Shown one piece after another: positions 20,338 through 30,889 of a DNA stretch of 49,822 bases. Position 1 is the stretch's first letter. The number at the start of each line of letters is the position of its first letter. The position numbers and the translations under genes are program-made. The stretch covers positions 1-49,822 of the forward strand of contig NMRA01001141.1 in assembly GCA_002633005.1 (NCBI GenBank), given 5' to 3'. This DNA is from Phoronis australis (lineage: Eukaryota; Phoronida; Phoronidae). The notes beneath the pieces were generated by a model, which made no database searches, was not told the DNA's origin, and saw nothing but the letters and a program-made list of their open reading frames with translations.

Positions 20338-23300
20338 TTCGGCAGCAACATGCAACACACTTCCATTAAATATGTATCAAAAAATTGCCCCACTAAACAC
20401 ATTACTTTCATCCAAAGCAAAGATTTTCCCATACTCAGGCAGCCCAATAAGACCGATTGGGAGACAGTCACTGACGTGTGAGGGTAACAAAACCTTTGAA
20501 CTCCTTGAATTTCAAGTCATAGACCACAGTTACATCCCAAACAAGCCTGCACTTCTCTCTGGAGTAGCCAGTAAAAAAGGCCTCGTTACCTTTCACCAGT
20601 CCAAAGTATTTTCCTCTGATGGCACAAACATCACTGATCCACAGCCAAACCATCAACTACATGTACATGACCTATCCTCTGCAAAACCACCACAGCCCTT
20701 GCACAATACCTTAACCCCTGGTAAAATCACTAAATCCCAGTTAACGGATAACTTCAAGGAAAAATTCAAGGGTCTTGGGAAAATTGATAAGCCAGTGAAA
20801 TTCACTCTTGATGCCTCAGTACCCCCCATTCATGGCGGAATACATAGAATACAGCTAGGGAAAATGGATCAGGTTGAGGAAAGGCTCACAGAAATGGTCC
20901 ATGCTGGCAAACTAACGAAAGTAGAAGAGCCGACTGACTGGTGTAGCAATATGACAGTGCAAGAACGCAAACGTCCCGACGGCTCCACTAAAATACGCAT
21001 ATGTCTTGACCCGAGTCAAACACTAAACAAAGCAATTGTCATCCCAAAATACCAAGTACCCACACTAGATGAAATACTCCCCCATTTGTCTGGCAAGAGA
21101 TTCAAGACATTCTCAATATTTGATGCTCTTGATGGTTTTACCCAGGTTGAACTCGATGAAACGTCCAGTAAACTAACAACCATGCACACACCTTGGGGAC
21201 GATTTCGCTGGTTGCGCTTACCCTATGGTGTAAGCTGTGCCCCAGAAGAATTCCAGCTTAGAATACATGAGGCCTTGGCAGGCCTAGAAGATGACATACT
21301 TGTTATAGGTCAAGGTAACTCTCGGGAAGAGACTGATCGTACCCATGACTTAAGAGTGTTGTCCCTTATGGACAGGGCCAAGGAACGCGGCTTGATCACT
21401 GAACAAGGTGTCCAGGTTGACCCCAATAAGGTCAGAGCCATCACGGACATGCCCGTCCCAAATGACGAGAAAGCTCTACTAAGATTCTGTGGCATGGTTA
21501 ACTACCTCAACAGTTTCTGTCCCAATCTTTTGCAAACCATGCAACCACTTTTTGAACTCACGAGAGATGACCAAGAATTCATATGGTCAGACAAACATCA
21601 AACAGCCTTTATGATAGCAAAGAACCTCATATCTACAGCGCCCTGTCTCGCCTTCTTTGACAGAGCGAAAGACATCACACTACAAGTAGAGGCCTCCAAA
21701 GGAGGTCTGGGTGGCGCGCTTTTGCAGTGGTCAGCAATGAAAAAGGAATGTCTGGCAATCGTAGCGGTTTGCGACAAATGGGACCTTTGGCTTTATGGCC
21801 AAAGAGTTACCATCCACAGCGACCACTAACCTCTCGAAACAATCTTCAAGAAGCCTCTTCATTCTGCTCCCCAAAGACTTCAGCGAATGATGACGAGACT
21901 CCAACGATATAATCTCAGAGTTGTTCATAAAAAGGGGTCAACGATGTACATTGCCGATACCCTTTCAAGGGCAACATTAGACACTGTCAACGATTGTACA
22001 CAAACCAATCTTGAGGTGTTTCGCCTCAACCTAGAAGAAGACGCAATGAGCACAATTGCTTGTTTTAAATCACAAACATTTGATGAAATAAAACGTCACA
22101 CCTCAACAGACCCTGTTATGATGTCTCTTACCAGAACAATTATCACAGGCTGGCCAGACCAAAAGTCGTTGTTAGAAACTGGTCTTTCCCCTTTTTGGAC
22201 GTTCAGGGACGAACTGAGCGTTTTTGACGGAATTGTCTATCGAGGGTCTCAGATAGTTATACCACAACCTATTCGTAAACAGATGCTCTACAAGATTCAC
22301 ATTGCACATTTTGGTCCAGAGTCCAACATACGCATGTGTAAGGACATTTTGTTCTGGCCTGGAATGAAGAGCATGTGGTAAATGTGCACAGTTCAAAGCT
22401 CAGAACACTAAAGACCCCATGAGGACCCAACCTGTTCCATCCTATCCCTGGCAGTTTGTTAGCCAAGACCTGTGTACTTTCGAGTCAAACAACTATCTCA
22501 TAACAGTAGACCATTACTCAGACTTCATTGAAATCGATGAACTAGACAACACACTAGCTAGTACAATAGTTGACAAAACGGAAGCACATCTAGCACGTTA
22601 TGGGATACCGGAAATTTTATTGACAGATAATGGCCCTCAGTTCATTGCATGAGATTTTGAAGCCATGTGTTACAAACACAACATACAACATATAACTAGC
22701 TCTCCTTACTGGCCTCAGGGCAACGCGAAGGCTGAAGCCTCTGTCAAAATTATCAAGTCAATGCTGAAAAAGGCTGGAAAGCCCAACTGCAACTGGCATT
22801 GTTCAATCATAGGAACACACCACCGCAGGGCCACTCCCTTAGCCCGGCACAGCGTAGCATGGGAAGACACACTCGAGGTCTTCTACCTACATCCGGTAAG
22901 CAACTTCTACCCATTTGCCACGACCAGTCGCAAGTCCCTGACATTGTAGCTAAAAAAAGGCCCAGGCTAAGGCCTCATACGACAAACGTTTTGGAAACAA
23001 CAGATCCGAGAATGACTTAGTGCTTGTTGGCGACTTTGTCTACGACAAACCACCGCCTCACAAAAAGTCACAACCGTGGCAATATGGAGTCGTAACGGAA
23101 ATTCCAACTGCACGGTCTTACATTGTAGACACGCCAACCGGCATTTGGCAACAGAACAGACGTCATGTAAGATTAGCGGCTCTTCCACCACAAGGAACAC
23201 TTGTTCCTAAATCATGGAACCCGCGAGCATCCAACACACATACGCCACAACCAACCTTACCCGATACACAAAAAGAGCCCCAAATGCCAAACCTAACGTC

Positions 23301-23502
23301 TGTTCCCCGTCCACCTTCCCAACCCATTGCCAACCCACTACTACCTTCTGGAGCCACTTATGATTCTGTTAAGGATGCCAGTCAGCCCATGCCAGATTCG
23401 TCATCTGAATCCTTCAAGGAACCCAATACGAACCAGGTCAGGGCGTGTCTCCAAACCCCCACGAAGGCTGATAGAGACAATGTAGAATTCTTAGTGTTTT
23501 AA
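20336..23502 (+). pseudogene. pol: pol (PR-RT-RNaseH-IN) of the Ty3/gypsy element, inactivated
   Basis: The protease starts with active-site triad DSA at 20336. RT lies at about 20800-21400, with FDALDGFTQVEL (first catalytic Asp), LRLPYGVSCAPEEFQ, and EDDILVIG replacing the usual xADD; short in-frame deletions lie just before EDD and after MDRAKERG. The RNase H tether shows QVEASKGGLGGALL (Asp changed to Glu) and IHSDH followed by an in-frame TAA at 21827. Integrase lies at about 22280-22950: an HX3H zinc site (HIAHF), a stop at 22379, then the catalytic Asp in TVDHYSDF, Asp in LTDNGPQF, a stop at 22650, and Glu in GNAKAEASV. A GPY/F-like C-terminal module (WQYGVVTEIPTARSYIV; RRHVRL) follows at 23020-23200, in another frame. 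All domains are present, but at least three stops and several frameshifts make it non-functional. Confidence 0.9.
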
Positions 23503-23548
23503 GTACGCGTAGTATTTTAAGTGACTTTCTATACATAAGAATTTTTTT

Positions 23549-23561
23549 TAAGAAAAGGGGA
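23549..23561 (+). other. Ty3/gypsy polypurine tract
   Basis: AAGAAAAGGGGA lies immediately before the 3' LTR, the expected site of plus-strand priming. Confidence 0.75.
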
Positions 23562-23681
23562 TGTTGAGAGCCTCACTCTGTATACGTTAGAGGGCGACAC
23601 GAAAGTCCGCCATCATTGGAATAAACGACTTGAACGCAGTGTTGTAGTTGTTCGAACAAAAGCCAAACTCACCTCTTAACT
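23562..23681 (+). repeat. Ty3/gypsy 3' LTR
   Basis: TGTTGAGAGCC...CTCTTAACT, 120 bp, followed by the AAAT target duplication. Confidence 0.85.
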
Positions 23682-23685
23682 AAAT

Positions 23686-23995
23686 TATGTAGTCCATGGA
23701 GGTATGAACTGTTATAAGGAACGATAATTGCCGTGTTAAGAACTCAAACATGAAACAAAACCATGATGGATTTTGAAGGGAGCTTCAAGAAAATAAAAAC
23801 AAATACACTTTAATATTAATTAAAATACACATTTTCTTTCTCATTCTATTGTAAGTGGATGTTAGTTTATGTATTCTAACCACTTTCAATCACACAGTAG
23901 TTTTATTGCACGTTGAATGTCATTGAAGTATGAATTTATCAGTGTTTACATTGTTCGGATTGCGCTCCTAACTAAGTGTTGATTATTCACCGCTT
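23686..23995. other. No gene recognised
   Basis: AT-rich interior of the THAP block between the gypsy insertion and the inverted B segment. Confidence 0.4.
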
Positions 23996-24176
23996 GGGGC
24001 GCTAGTGTTTCGACTGGTACCCATTGTGGCGAATGGTAAAATGGCGGAGTGAACTCTCCTGTACTAGTACACTCCTTGATTATAGTCTGACTGTGAGAGC
24101 TGTCGAATCATTCATTGTTCTACCTCGTTTGTGATAAGTTCGGTCGTCGTTTGCTTTTGTTTACAAGTCAGTCAAC

Positions 24177-24890
24177 TTGCCACGTTGTTGCTGCGTGCCG
24201 GGATGTACTCATTATCGGCTCACACGCGCTTTGGGTACCTTGCGTCTCTTTCCGAAGGATGACACACTTCGACGTACTTGGTTAGCTCTTTCATGTGAAG
24301 AATGCAGCGTTACCCGTCCACGCAACGTACAAAGCAATGGAGGGTTACCGAATGTGTGGCAAGCATTTTCTGCCGTCAGATTATGACAGATATGTACGCT
24401 GAATTGATGAACAGTCGCTGTTGATTCCCGGCAGTGCCCCGTCGCCAACCCCGAGGAGTGCGTTTTTGAAGCGAGAGCTGTGGCCACTATATACAGTGAC
24501 TGGAGGCACTTCATCTACTGTTACCCGTGCCTCCGAACGTACCCCATTGCGTGCAATTCCGGGAACTAGCACTGAATCGCCCTGTGCTGTTGTCTCTCGC
24601 CCAGAGCCTGTAAGCAGCCCTGCAGCGATGCTGAGTAGTGGGAGTGAATACAGGCCCAGTTCGACACCCAGTGAAGAGGACAGTTCGTCATCCAATGAAC
24701 AGATCGTTTAGCCTAAGTTTGATAAGGTTATTGTGGACTTGTATTGGAGCTATTTGGAAGGTGCCAGGTGTGTTGCACGGGAGTCACACGGCGGGATGTA
24801 AGCAGTTTTTGTGCTCAGATCATCCTCCAGTGGGAGTGTGTCGCGGGACACTCGGGCAAGTGGGACAGTTCTTCCTCTGTACGTGAGACG
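24177..24890 (+). pseudogene. Second THAP gene remnant (THAP-b) with linker and zinc-ribbon-like segment
   Basis: The first frame reads PRCCCVPGCTHYRLT...LRLFPKDDTLRRTWL, a THAP start with the CX4C pair. The initiator here is TTG, while the inverted copy at about 24934 keeps ATG. After about 24330 the domain continues one frame over (YKAMEGYRMCGKHFLPSDYD, the C-X2-H part), then one TGA and a Ser/Pro-rich linker (24421-24711, ending SEEDSSSSNEQIV). A further segment in shifted frames (LFGRCQVCC...WECVAGHSGKWDSS, 24744-24885) has Cys-X2-Cys and Cys-X2-Gly-His pairs, like a zinc ribbon. The reading is cut off at 24890 by an inverted copy of the gene's own 5' end. No catalytic region remains. This is most likely a dead transposase N-terminus. 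Confidence 0.7.
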
Positions 24891-25027
24891 ATAATGAGTA
24901 CACCCCAGTACGAAGCAACAGCGTGGCATGTTGACTGACTCGTAAGCAAAAGCAAAGGACGACCGAACTTATCACAACCGAGGTAGAACAATGACTGACA
25001 CGACTGCTCTCACAGTCAGACTATATG
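24890..25027 (-). repeat. Inverted copy of the THAP-b 5' end
   Basis: The reverse complement matches 24073-24235 (TAGTCTGACTGTGAGAGC; TCATTGTTCTACCTCG; GTGATAAGTTCGGTCGTC; GTGTACTCATTATCG). On the minus strand it reads an intact ATG and MPRCCFVLGCTHYRLT before the match ends. It links directly to the right terminal repeat. Confidence 0.65.
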
Positions 25028-25197
25028 AAAAGAAATTGGCGCGAAATTCTTGCCTACCAAAACGTCACTTCGGGAGTAGACGACGAGTAATTAATTTAAT
25101 TACGAAAAGCAGTAAATAAGTGAAAAATATGTCTGGGATAATCAACGAGCCTTATTTTTGCTAAAAATGACATGAAAAAAGGTTGCCTTCGCCTAAT
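25022..25197 (-). repeat. Right terminal inverted repeat of the THAP block
   Basis: Inverted match to 16996-17167. The last bases (GGTTGCCTTCGCCTAAT) carry three extra bases relative to the left end before TTAA. Confidence 0.65.
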
Positions 25198-25201
25198 TTA
25201 A

Positions 25202-27039
25202 GAGGAGTACAAAATTAACAAGGAGTGGTAATAAGCAAGGAATATACATAAGGCGACTTACACTGTATGCCACATAAGTAAAACATGCATACAGAAATAA
25301 ATATTTATCCGTGTACTCAGAAATACTTACAGACAAGGGAACATCGAACTGAGGTAATGTTAAATGGAAACATCTAGAATCCATGGTAAAACTTTTAACA
25401 TGGAGAGAATAACAATCGATAGACTAGGAAGTTAACCAACAACAAGTGTAACAAGGACTGAGATCGATAATTGCCCCGGAGTGAGAATACCGAAAAGTTT
25501 AGAGGTAGAGCGGTGATGAAAAGTAGCCTGTGCACTGGCAATATAGTTGGTCTTATGATTCAAAATCGGGATGAGTGAAACAAGATACTGGCAATACACT
25601 GTCAGGTGCCCTAGAGTGGAAAATGTTGGTGAGTGAAAAGGACAGTCAATACAGAAAATATTGGTGGGTGACACTGAACACTGCCAACACAGTTGCCCAT
25701 GACATGAAAATAGGTATTGAGATGGACAATGGCCCTTTGATGAAAGGTGAAGTTTGTGAGAGGAACTGGACACGGGCGAAAGAGTTGCCTTTTGATGAGA
25801 AAAAGTGTGATAAAGTTGAGCACTGGCAATATAGCTGCTCGAGACGGAGGGTTAAGGTAATGTGTGAATGGTAACGTTTGTAACGGGGAAGTGTAGGGAT
25901 GAGAGACCAATGCAGTTTCTGAGAGCGTTGAACTTCGAGCGACCCATACTCTGAATGGTCGAGTCAGGGATCTGGAGAGTCGCAGCGGTTGTGGCTGCGC
26001 CAATATGGAAACTGAGATTTTAAGTATTTGGGATCGTTACTGCATTGCTACTTGGCTCAACGGCTACTAATGCAGAGTTCATGGGTTCGATAACGCGCTA
26101 CTGCTGATTTATATAAAACTGTTAAATTTTCTCGTTAAGCAGCAAGAGGCATTTGGGCTTGAAGGCATCCACACTAAATATATTAGCATTCCATATGTTT
26201 TGATGGCCCTCTGGGAAAGCAATACTGTCACTGAAGGGGTCACCCTCATTTTAAATATAACAATAAATAAAAAATATATAATAAATAAATATACTTAAAA
26301 TGAAGCTTTTGATGATACCGGTAATAGAAAACGTTCAATCTGGCTGGGACATTGGCTGTGTAATTTAGTTGTTTCTGACTTCTCCTTTGAAAATCTTCCT
26401 CACTTTGTTACAACGATTAATACCATTCCAACTGCAAAATGTATTACAGTGTTATCACAAACTTACCAAAATTGCCCAGAAGAACATGATTTGCCACCAA
26501 AGACGACTCGATCACGGAGACGCAATATATTATTTCTCTAGCTATTTATAATGAACACGCAAACAATGACGGGACGTGATTGGATGAAACGTTTTTTTTA
26601 TTTTTACAGTAAGTTACGCTAACTGAACAGGGTACGTTACGTCACCTATTTGCGGAGGTGGTTTTAGTCAATTCCGCACATTTGAGTTCACATGCCTCAT
26701 ACTACACTAAATGTCCCAAATAGGTGTCCTAATAGTTTCCCTCTCACTCCATTAGAATGTAAGGCTTACTTGAGTTACGTGTGAGCAAAGCACCACAAAA
26801 TGTTGCTTCGTTTGCAGTGCACCGTGCTGTATGGGGTATTTTTACTACGCTTGAGCGTTTCCTCCTTCACTAACTTGGATGACGGAGGTAGATATTAGTA
26901 AACACTGAGTTTCGCCAATTTTTAATGAAATTGGGGTAGTTAAATTAAACCTTGACTCAAAAATCTATTTAGTGCTACCAAATTCACGTTCGACTGACTC
27001 CGAACTAGGTCCACGAATTAAGCAATAACAGCTCATTCT
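25202..27039. other. No gene recognised; one doubtful tRNA-like stretch
   Basis: Overlapping frames on both strands (25432-26003) have no domain, and the phrase GCACTGGCAATATAG recurs at 25531 and 25820. Around 26050-26105 TTGGCTCAACGG and GGGTTCGATAACGC are A- and B-box-like, possibly an old SINE head, but no cloverleaf forms. The rest is AT-rich. Confidence 0.35.
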
Positions 27040-27258
27040 TTTAAATGACTTATTCTTACAGAAATGTCAAAGATAAGAAATCCAATTTTGGGTGTCAAAA
27101 GTGGGGTTACCGATAAGAAGCTCCGCCTGACAGCAGCTGAAGAGCAGGGGGAATCACTACTTATATAGGTGCGCCCGCTCTTCAGGTGGAGGACCCACGT
27201 TGGAGGCTCGAAATTGAATGTCTTGCCTATGACATTTCAATAAGAATAAGTCATTTGA
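27040..27258. mobile_element. Foldback/MITE-like element
   Basis: The outer arms (27040-27090: AAATGACTTATTCTTA..GAAATGTCA; 27208-27258, its reverse complement) are about 50 bases with few mismatches. A second inner pair, CTGAAGAGC (27139) and GCTCTTCAG (27176), extends the foldback toward the centre. Non-coding. Confidence 0.55.
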
Positions 27259-27563
27259 AATAATAAAACATTTTACGTTCTCAGAAAATATAATAAGATA
27301 AAAGGTCATTCATTATGAGTATGAGTAAGATAAAGAAGTACAATAGAAAATCACAAAAAATGGTATAGACTGGGAAGATGAGCGGTCAAAAGCGCCAGGT
27401 TACCATTAAACAAAATATACAAAAATACACAAAAAGGCAAAAAATGCATAGAGTAATAGGATATTGAGGTAAAACTAGAGGTGGGAATGGGAACGATAAT
27501 AATTTGCGAGAAAAAATTGAGAATGTGTATCAGCTGAGGAGGGATAAAGGAGACCTGCTTCCC

Positions 27564-27702
27564 GTTCAGTAACACTAGGACCTCGCTAAAAAGCAAGACT
27601 TCGCGAGATTACGTGAGATATCGCCGTGCATTTTAATTAAGAACACTTGACTTTGATTAGGTTTTAGCTAGGTCCTATCGTAGGTCCTAGCGTCTACTGA
27701 AC
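27564..27702 (+). mobile_element. MITE family M1, copy 3
   Basis: GTTCAGTAAC..AGGACCTCGCTA at the left and TAGCTAGGTCCTA..CTACTGAAC at the right, with the shared core AAGACTTCGCGAGATTACG. The right end carries a short local duplication (AGGTCCTA twice). Confidence 0.6.
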
Positions 27703-29500
27703 GCAAGCCTGGATTGAGTTTAGTAGCTGTCGCGCGGCGAGAGGGCAAACAAAGGGACCGTGTGGTAAGAATACGATTAAAAGGAAGAACGGATATGGAT
27801 GTAGAAAAGTTCAAATGTGAATTGATCAGTTCGTGACATAGGGGTGAATGGTTGATTGGCACTAGAGAATAAAAAAGTAAACGGAAGTTCATGTGCTCAC
27901 ATATACATATGTAACAAGCGAAATACCATTTATGTTTGAGTGACTCGTGTGTCATGGAAAAACAGGAAACCCTGGTGGGTTCACGAAGAAGACTCGTTCC
28001 CAAATATTAAAACAAGGAGCACGTAGACGATAAAAGGACATTTTTATGACGATGAATAAGAGAAGAGAGTACAATGGAAAAAGATAGAATAAACAGGAAA
28101 ATTACAAAAATGTAATACACAGTGAGAAGATGGCAAACAAAAGCACCACAAGGGACGCTCTGGTCCATAATGCTATTTTGAGACTTGTGAGGTATTGATA
28201 AATAGCGAACTATTTAGAAAATAACGTGTTATTTAAAGGAGTAGGAAACTATTTCTAGAAATTTGCAATAAAAAATTTTGAATGCTAAATACAGGAACTT
28301 AAGTAAAACCCTTTAATTTAACTAAATCGTGAACTATGAATTTGCAATAAATTTACAAATGGTACTCCATGGAACAACGTCACGTGGGATGATGGTGGGA
28401 TGTTGTTAACATTCAGCGAACAATTTTTCATCTAATTGACCAATGGAAATAACTTACTATTTAGTTACCAAAATTGGTGTCTTTGTGTACTGCAGTGGCA
28501 ATAACTAATCAGCTTTTTAAAATAAATAACGGGGTTGTATAGTTCCATCAGCTGCACATTATTACATTAACAACACCTAAGGAGCTTAACATTATCACTG
28601 GCCATCCATCAAACGTGTTATGACGGTGTTTCCTCGTACCAGGAAATTTAACGAAAACAAAGTGTTAAAAGCATCTTCCCTGCTCACTGAATTAAATCCC
28701 AGACTTAGAATCATTTTTGTCCCTGTTATGTTTGCCTTATTTTACACCAAGTGTTTTTTATTACGGTAAATTAATTCATTTAATATGCACAATTCTGTCT
28801 CGACGTGCTTGGTTGGTGAGTTAGAAAATAGTCTCCCAGCAAACCATGCAAGAAATATTACAATAAAATCACACCATAAATAAGATTTTAAGCAGACTTA
28901 GACAGACATATTTTCCCCTCGCCCTAACGTAAGTAGGCTGGTTTGTTGATAAAAAATGTAAACCTGAATAAAAATCCATTTTGTTTAATAAATCGTTTAC
29001 TTTTCCACTTTCAAAGGTTTCTTCTCGTTTATTTTTCTTACAAAGGTATTATTGCACACATACTTTACGGTCGGTGACGTGTAATTTTTTGCATGAAATC
29101 AGGTCAACCGCTACAGAGTGGAGCCTGTTCCAACTGATACAGTGCGTTTCTCAGTTCTACTAAGAGTTGCATTTTCATAACCGATATTGTCCAAAAGAGT
29201 CACTGTTCACGGTGAATATTTAAAAAAGAATAAAAATGCGCAGCCTATCTTTGTCATTTAAATGTACTGATCAATTATTTTATTTTTGAAAAAAATCGCA
29301 AAAACTGGTTATTCGGCCGAAAAATCAATAACGTACTTATAATATACAAAATTTGAAAACAAACTACATAAACGTTGCTGGCCGGTATTAATGCCATTAA
29401 ACACAAGTGTACCTTGCCTTGGACTGTTTTAACGTGTTACAAAGTCCATAACCTATCAGCTCTGCACTGAAACTTGGTGTGTTATAACTTTACCCAAATA
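27703..29500. other. No gene recognised; decayed local duplication
   Basis: 28033-28150 loosely repeats 27300-27420 (AAAGG.CAT..TATGA; AGTACAAT.GAAAA; GAAGATG.GC..AAAGCRCCA). The remainder is AT-rich with no coding signal. Confidence 0.35.
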
Positions 29501-29509
29501 AAGATCGGA

Positions 29510-29940
29510 CTATATTGGCAGATCTGGTAGATTTGTCGCGCGTGAACTTAGAATAGACAGTGGAGCAAATACCGTAGAGAGGCTTCTTTGAGTGAACTCA
29601 GAATAAACTTCTATCCCAAGTTCACGCGACATCTTGTGTGTAAGCTAAGAAAATAGTCGTCGTGAGCAGAAAGGCACTGGTTGACATAAACACTAAGCCT
29701 ATATAGCTTGCTTGTCGTGAGTAAGTGTTTCTGTTTCAATTATTACTATTATTCGTTTTGTATGTTATTCCGGATTGTGGAATGTATGTGTAACGTATCT
29801 TTCTTCTCTCCTTGTCTCTCTTTGACTACTCCAATAAAACCGCGGTGCGTAGTCCTAGAGATAGCAACTCATTAAAAGTCGTTTTTTGTCGTGGCATAGC
29901 CAGAAGTATTCAACAGAGCAAACATAAAGTTGGTGACGGA
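29510..29940 (+). mobile_element. Possible solo LTR or LTR fragment (family E), copy 1
   Basis: 29520-29830 resembles 39370-39660 (GCGACATCTWGTGTGTAARC, CTAAGAAAATRRTCGYCGTGAGC, TTTTGTATSTTATTC). It is followed by AATAAA (29834) and, at about 29931, TTGGTGACGGAGGGA, which resembles the LTR/PBS junction of gypsy-type elements. No internal domain follows. A non-LTR repeat family cannot be excluded. Confidence 0.35.
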
Positions 29941-30880
29941 GGGAGAGGGTGGGCGCTGAAGTGAGTGGTAATCTGGTGGCACTTTGCAATGACGTGGATG
30001 AAGAATAAAGTGGCAAAATAGCAATTTTAAAAATACTAATTTTATGTTACCTGAATATTAGTTTTTCATTGGTATGCAGCATGATGTCAACAGGTGTAAA
30101 TGTTGTAGACACTTGCTATAGAGCACAACTTTCTCGAACATAAATGATATTTCAACTCTTAGGTTTTGAAGGGTGGTGATTGGACCTTGTATGATCGAAA
30201 GTATTTTTCGGTGTTTTTGCGTGTTCTCTGGTGCAGACTGACATAGCAATACACATTAGCGCGTAAATACTTTGCGATACACATCACAGCCTCATCGAAA
30301 TAATACTGGGTGGTTCACTTGTTTTTGCACAATATATTTCACAAATCACTGTCCAGCATTCGCTACAAGAAAATCAACCTCGTACGACTGACTCAAGCAG
30401 CATATGAGTTCACTGCATTCACGCAGTCGCCTTTTTAGGTTTTAAAAACAATGCATTCTGCTCTTAATCACAGCGCAAAGTGTGATTTTTGCTTGTCTCG
30501 TTTTATTTATGTCTCAAATAAATTGTTTTTAAACCTTAAAGAGGCTCACTACTAAAATGACGACTGCGTGAATAAGGTCTGTATGTATCTTTTCTGGGTT
30601 GTCTAGAAATCTGAAGACAACTGAATTGAATCTTGATGGCATAATGTTTGATGCAAATATGCCCCGCATTTGAGTGAGGAGGATACGGAGGTAATGACAA
30701 ATATAAATTGTGCACAAACATGAAAAGCCTATTTTCTGTGACTAGCTTGCTCAAAAACTTAGGATTGAATTGTTTTGAATGAAACTGAAGTTCCATAAAA
30801 AGTCAAACATTTTACAAAAGCCCTGAAAATACTGCTTTAAGCGCTGCTTAAACTTCGAATCATGCAGAAAACGATCGTGT
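29940..30880. other. No gene recognised
   Basis: This lies downstream of the ZIP exon on the minus strand. Short minus-strand frames (30058-30249, 30529-30796) do not resemble ZIP transmembrane segments 5-8, so the rest of that gene is not here in recognisable form. Confidence 0.45.
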
Positions 30881-30889
30881 TACGTATAC

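Larger units (their letters stand above)
19442..23681 (+). mobile_element. Ty3/gypsy LTR retrotransposon (SURL/mag-like), complete but mutated
   Basis: Length is 4240 bp with 120-bp LTRs, flanked by AAAT on both sides (19438-19441, 23682-23685). The order is LTR, PBS, gag, protease, reverse transcriptase, RNase H, integrase, polypurine tract, LTR. The pol order with integrase last identifies Ty3/gypsy (Metaviridae). The very short LTRs and a tRNA-Leu-like PBS fit the SURL/mag branch as I recall it. Several stops, frameshifts and deletions interrupt gag and pol. The two LTRs differ at only a handful of positions, so the insertion is moderately young compared with the THAP block it sits in. Confidence 0.9.
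16996..25197. mobile_element. 8.2-kb TIR-bounded block, THAP transposon (Kolobok-like?), nested and rearranged
   Basis: About 170 bp at the left (16996-17167) are the inverted counterpart of 25022-25197. Shared blocks are AGGCGAAGGCAACCTTTTTT, AGCAAAAATAAGG, GTTGATTATCCCA and GAAGTGACGTTTTGG. TTAA abuts both ends (16992-16995 and 25198-25201). THAP-domain transposases with TTAA target sites are known from the Kolobok superfamily; P elements are the alternative but duplicate 8 bp. Inside lie two broken THAP genes, an internal inverted duplication (24073-24235 versus 24890-25027), a B segment (17165-17237) recurring inverted at 23996-24073, and a Ty3/gypsy insertion. No DDE-type catalytic region was recognised. 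The classification is inference; the inverted repeats are seen directly. Confidence 0.6.

Noticed and set aside
24212-24695. Minus-strand ORFs of 100-104 aa at 24212-24514 and 24381-24695
   Set aside because: They are shadows of the THAP-b gene on the plus strand, which shows the recognisable domain.
26045-26105. tRNA gene around 26050
   Set aside because: Box-like motifs exist, but no acceptor or anticodon stem forms and the flanks show no SINE features.
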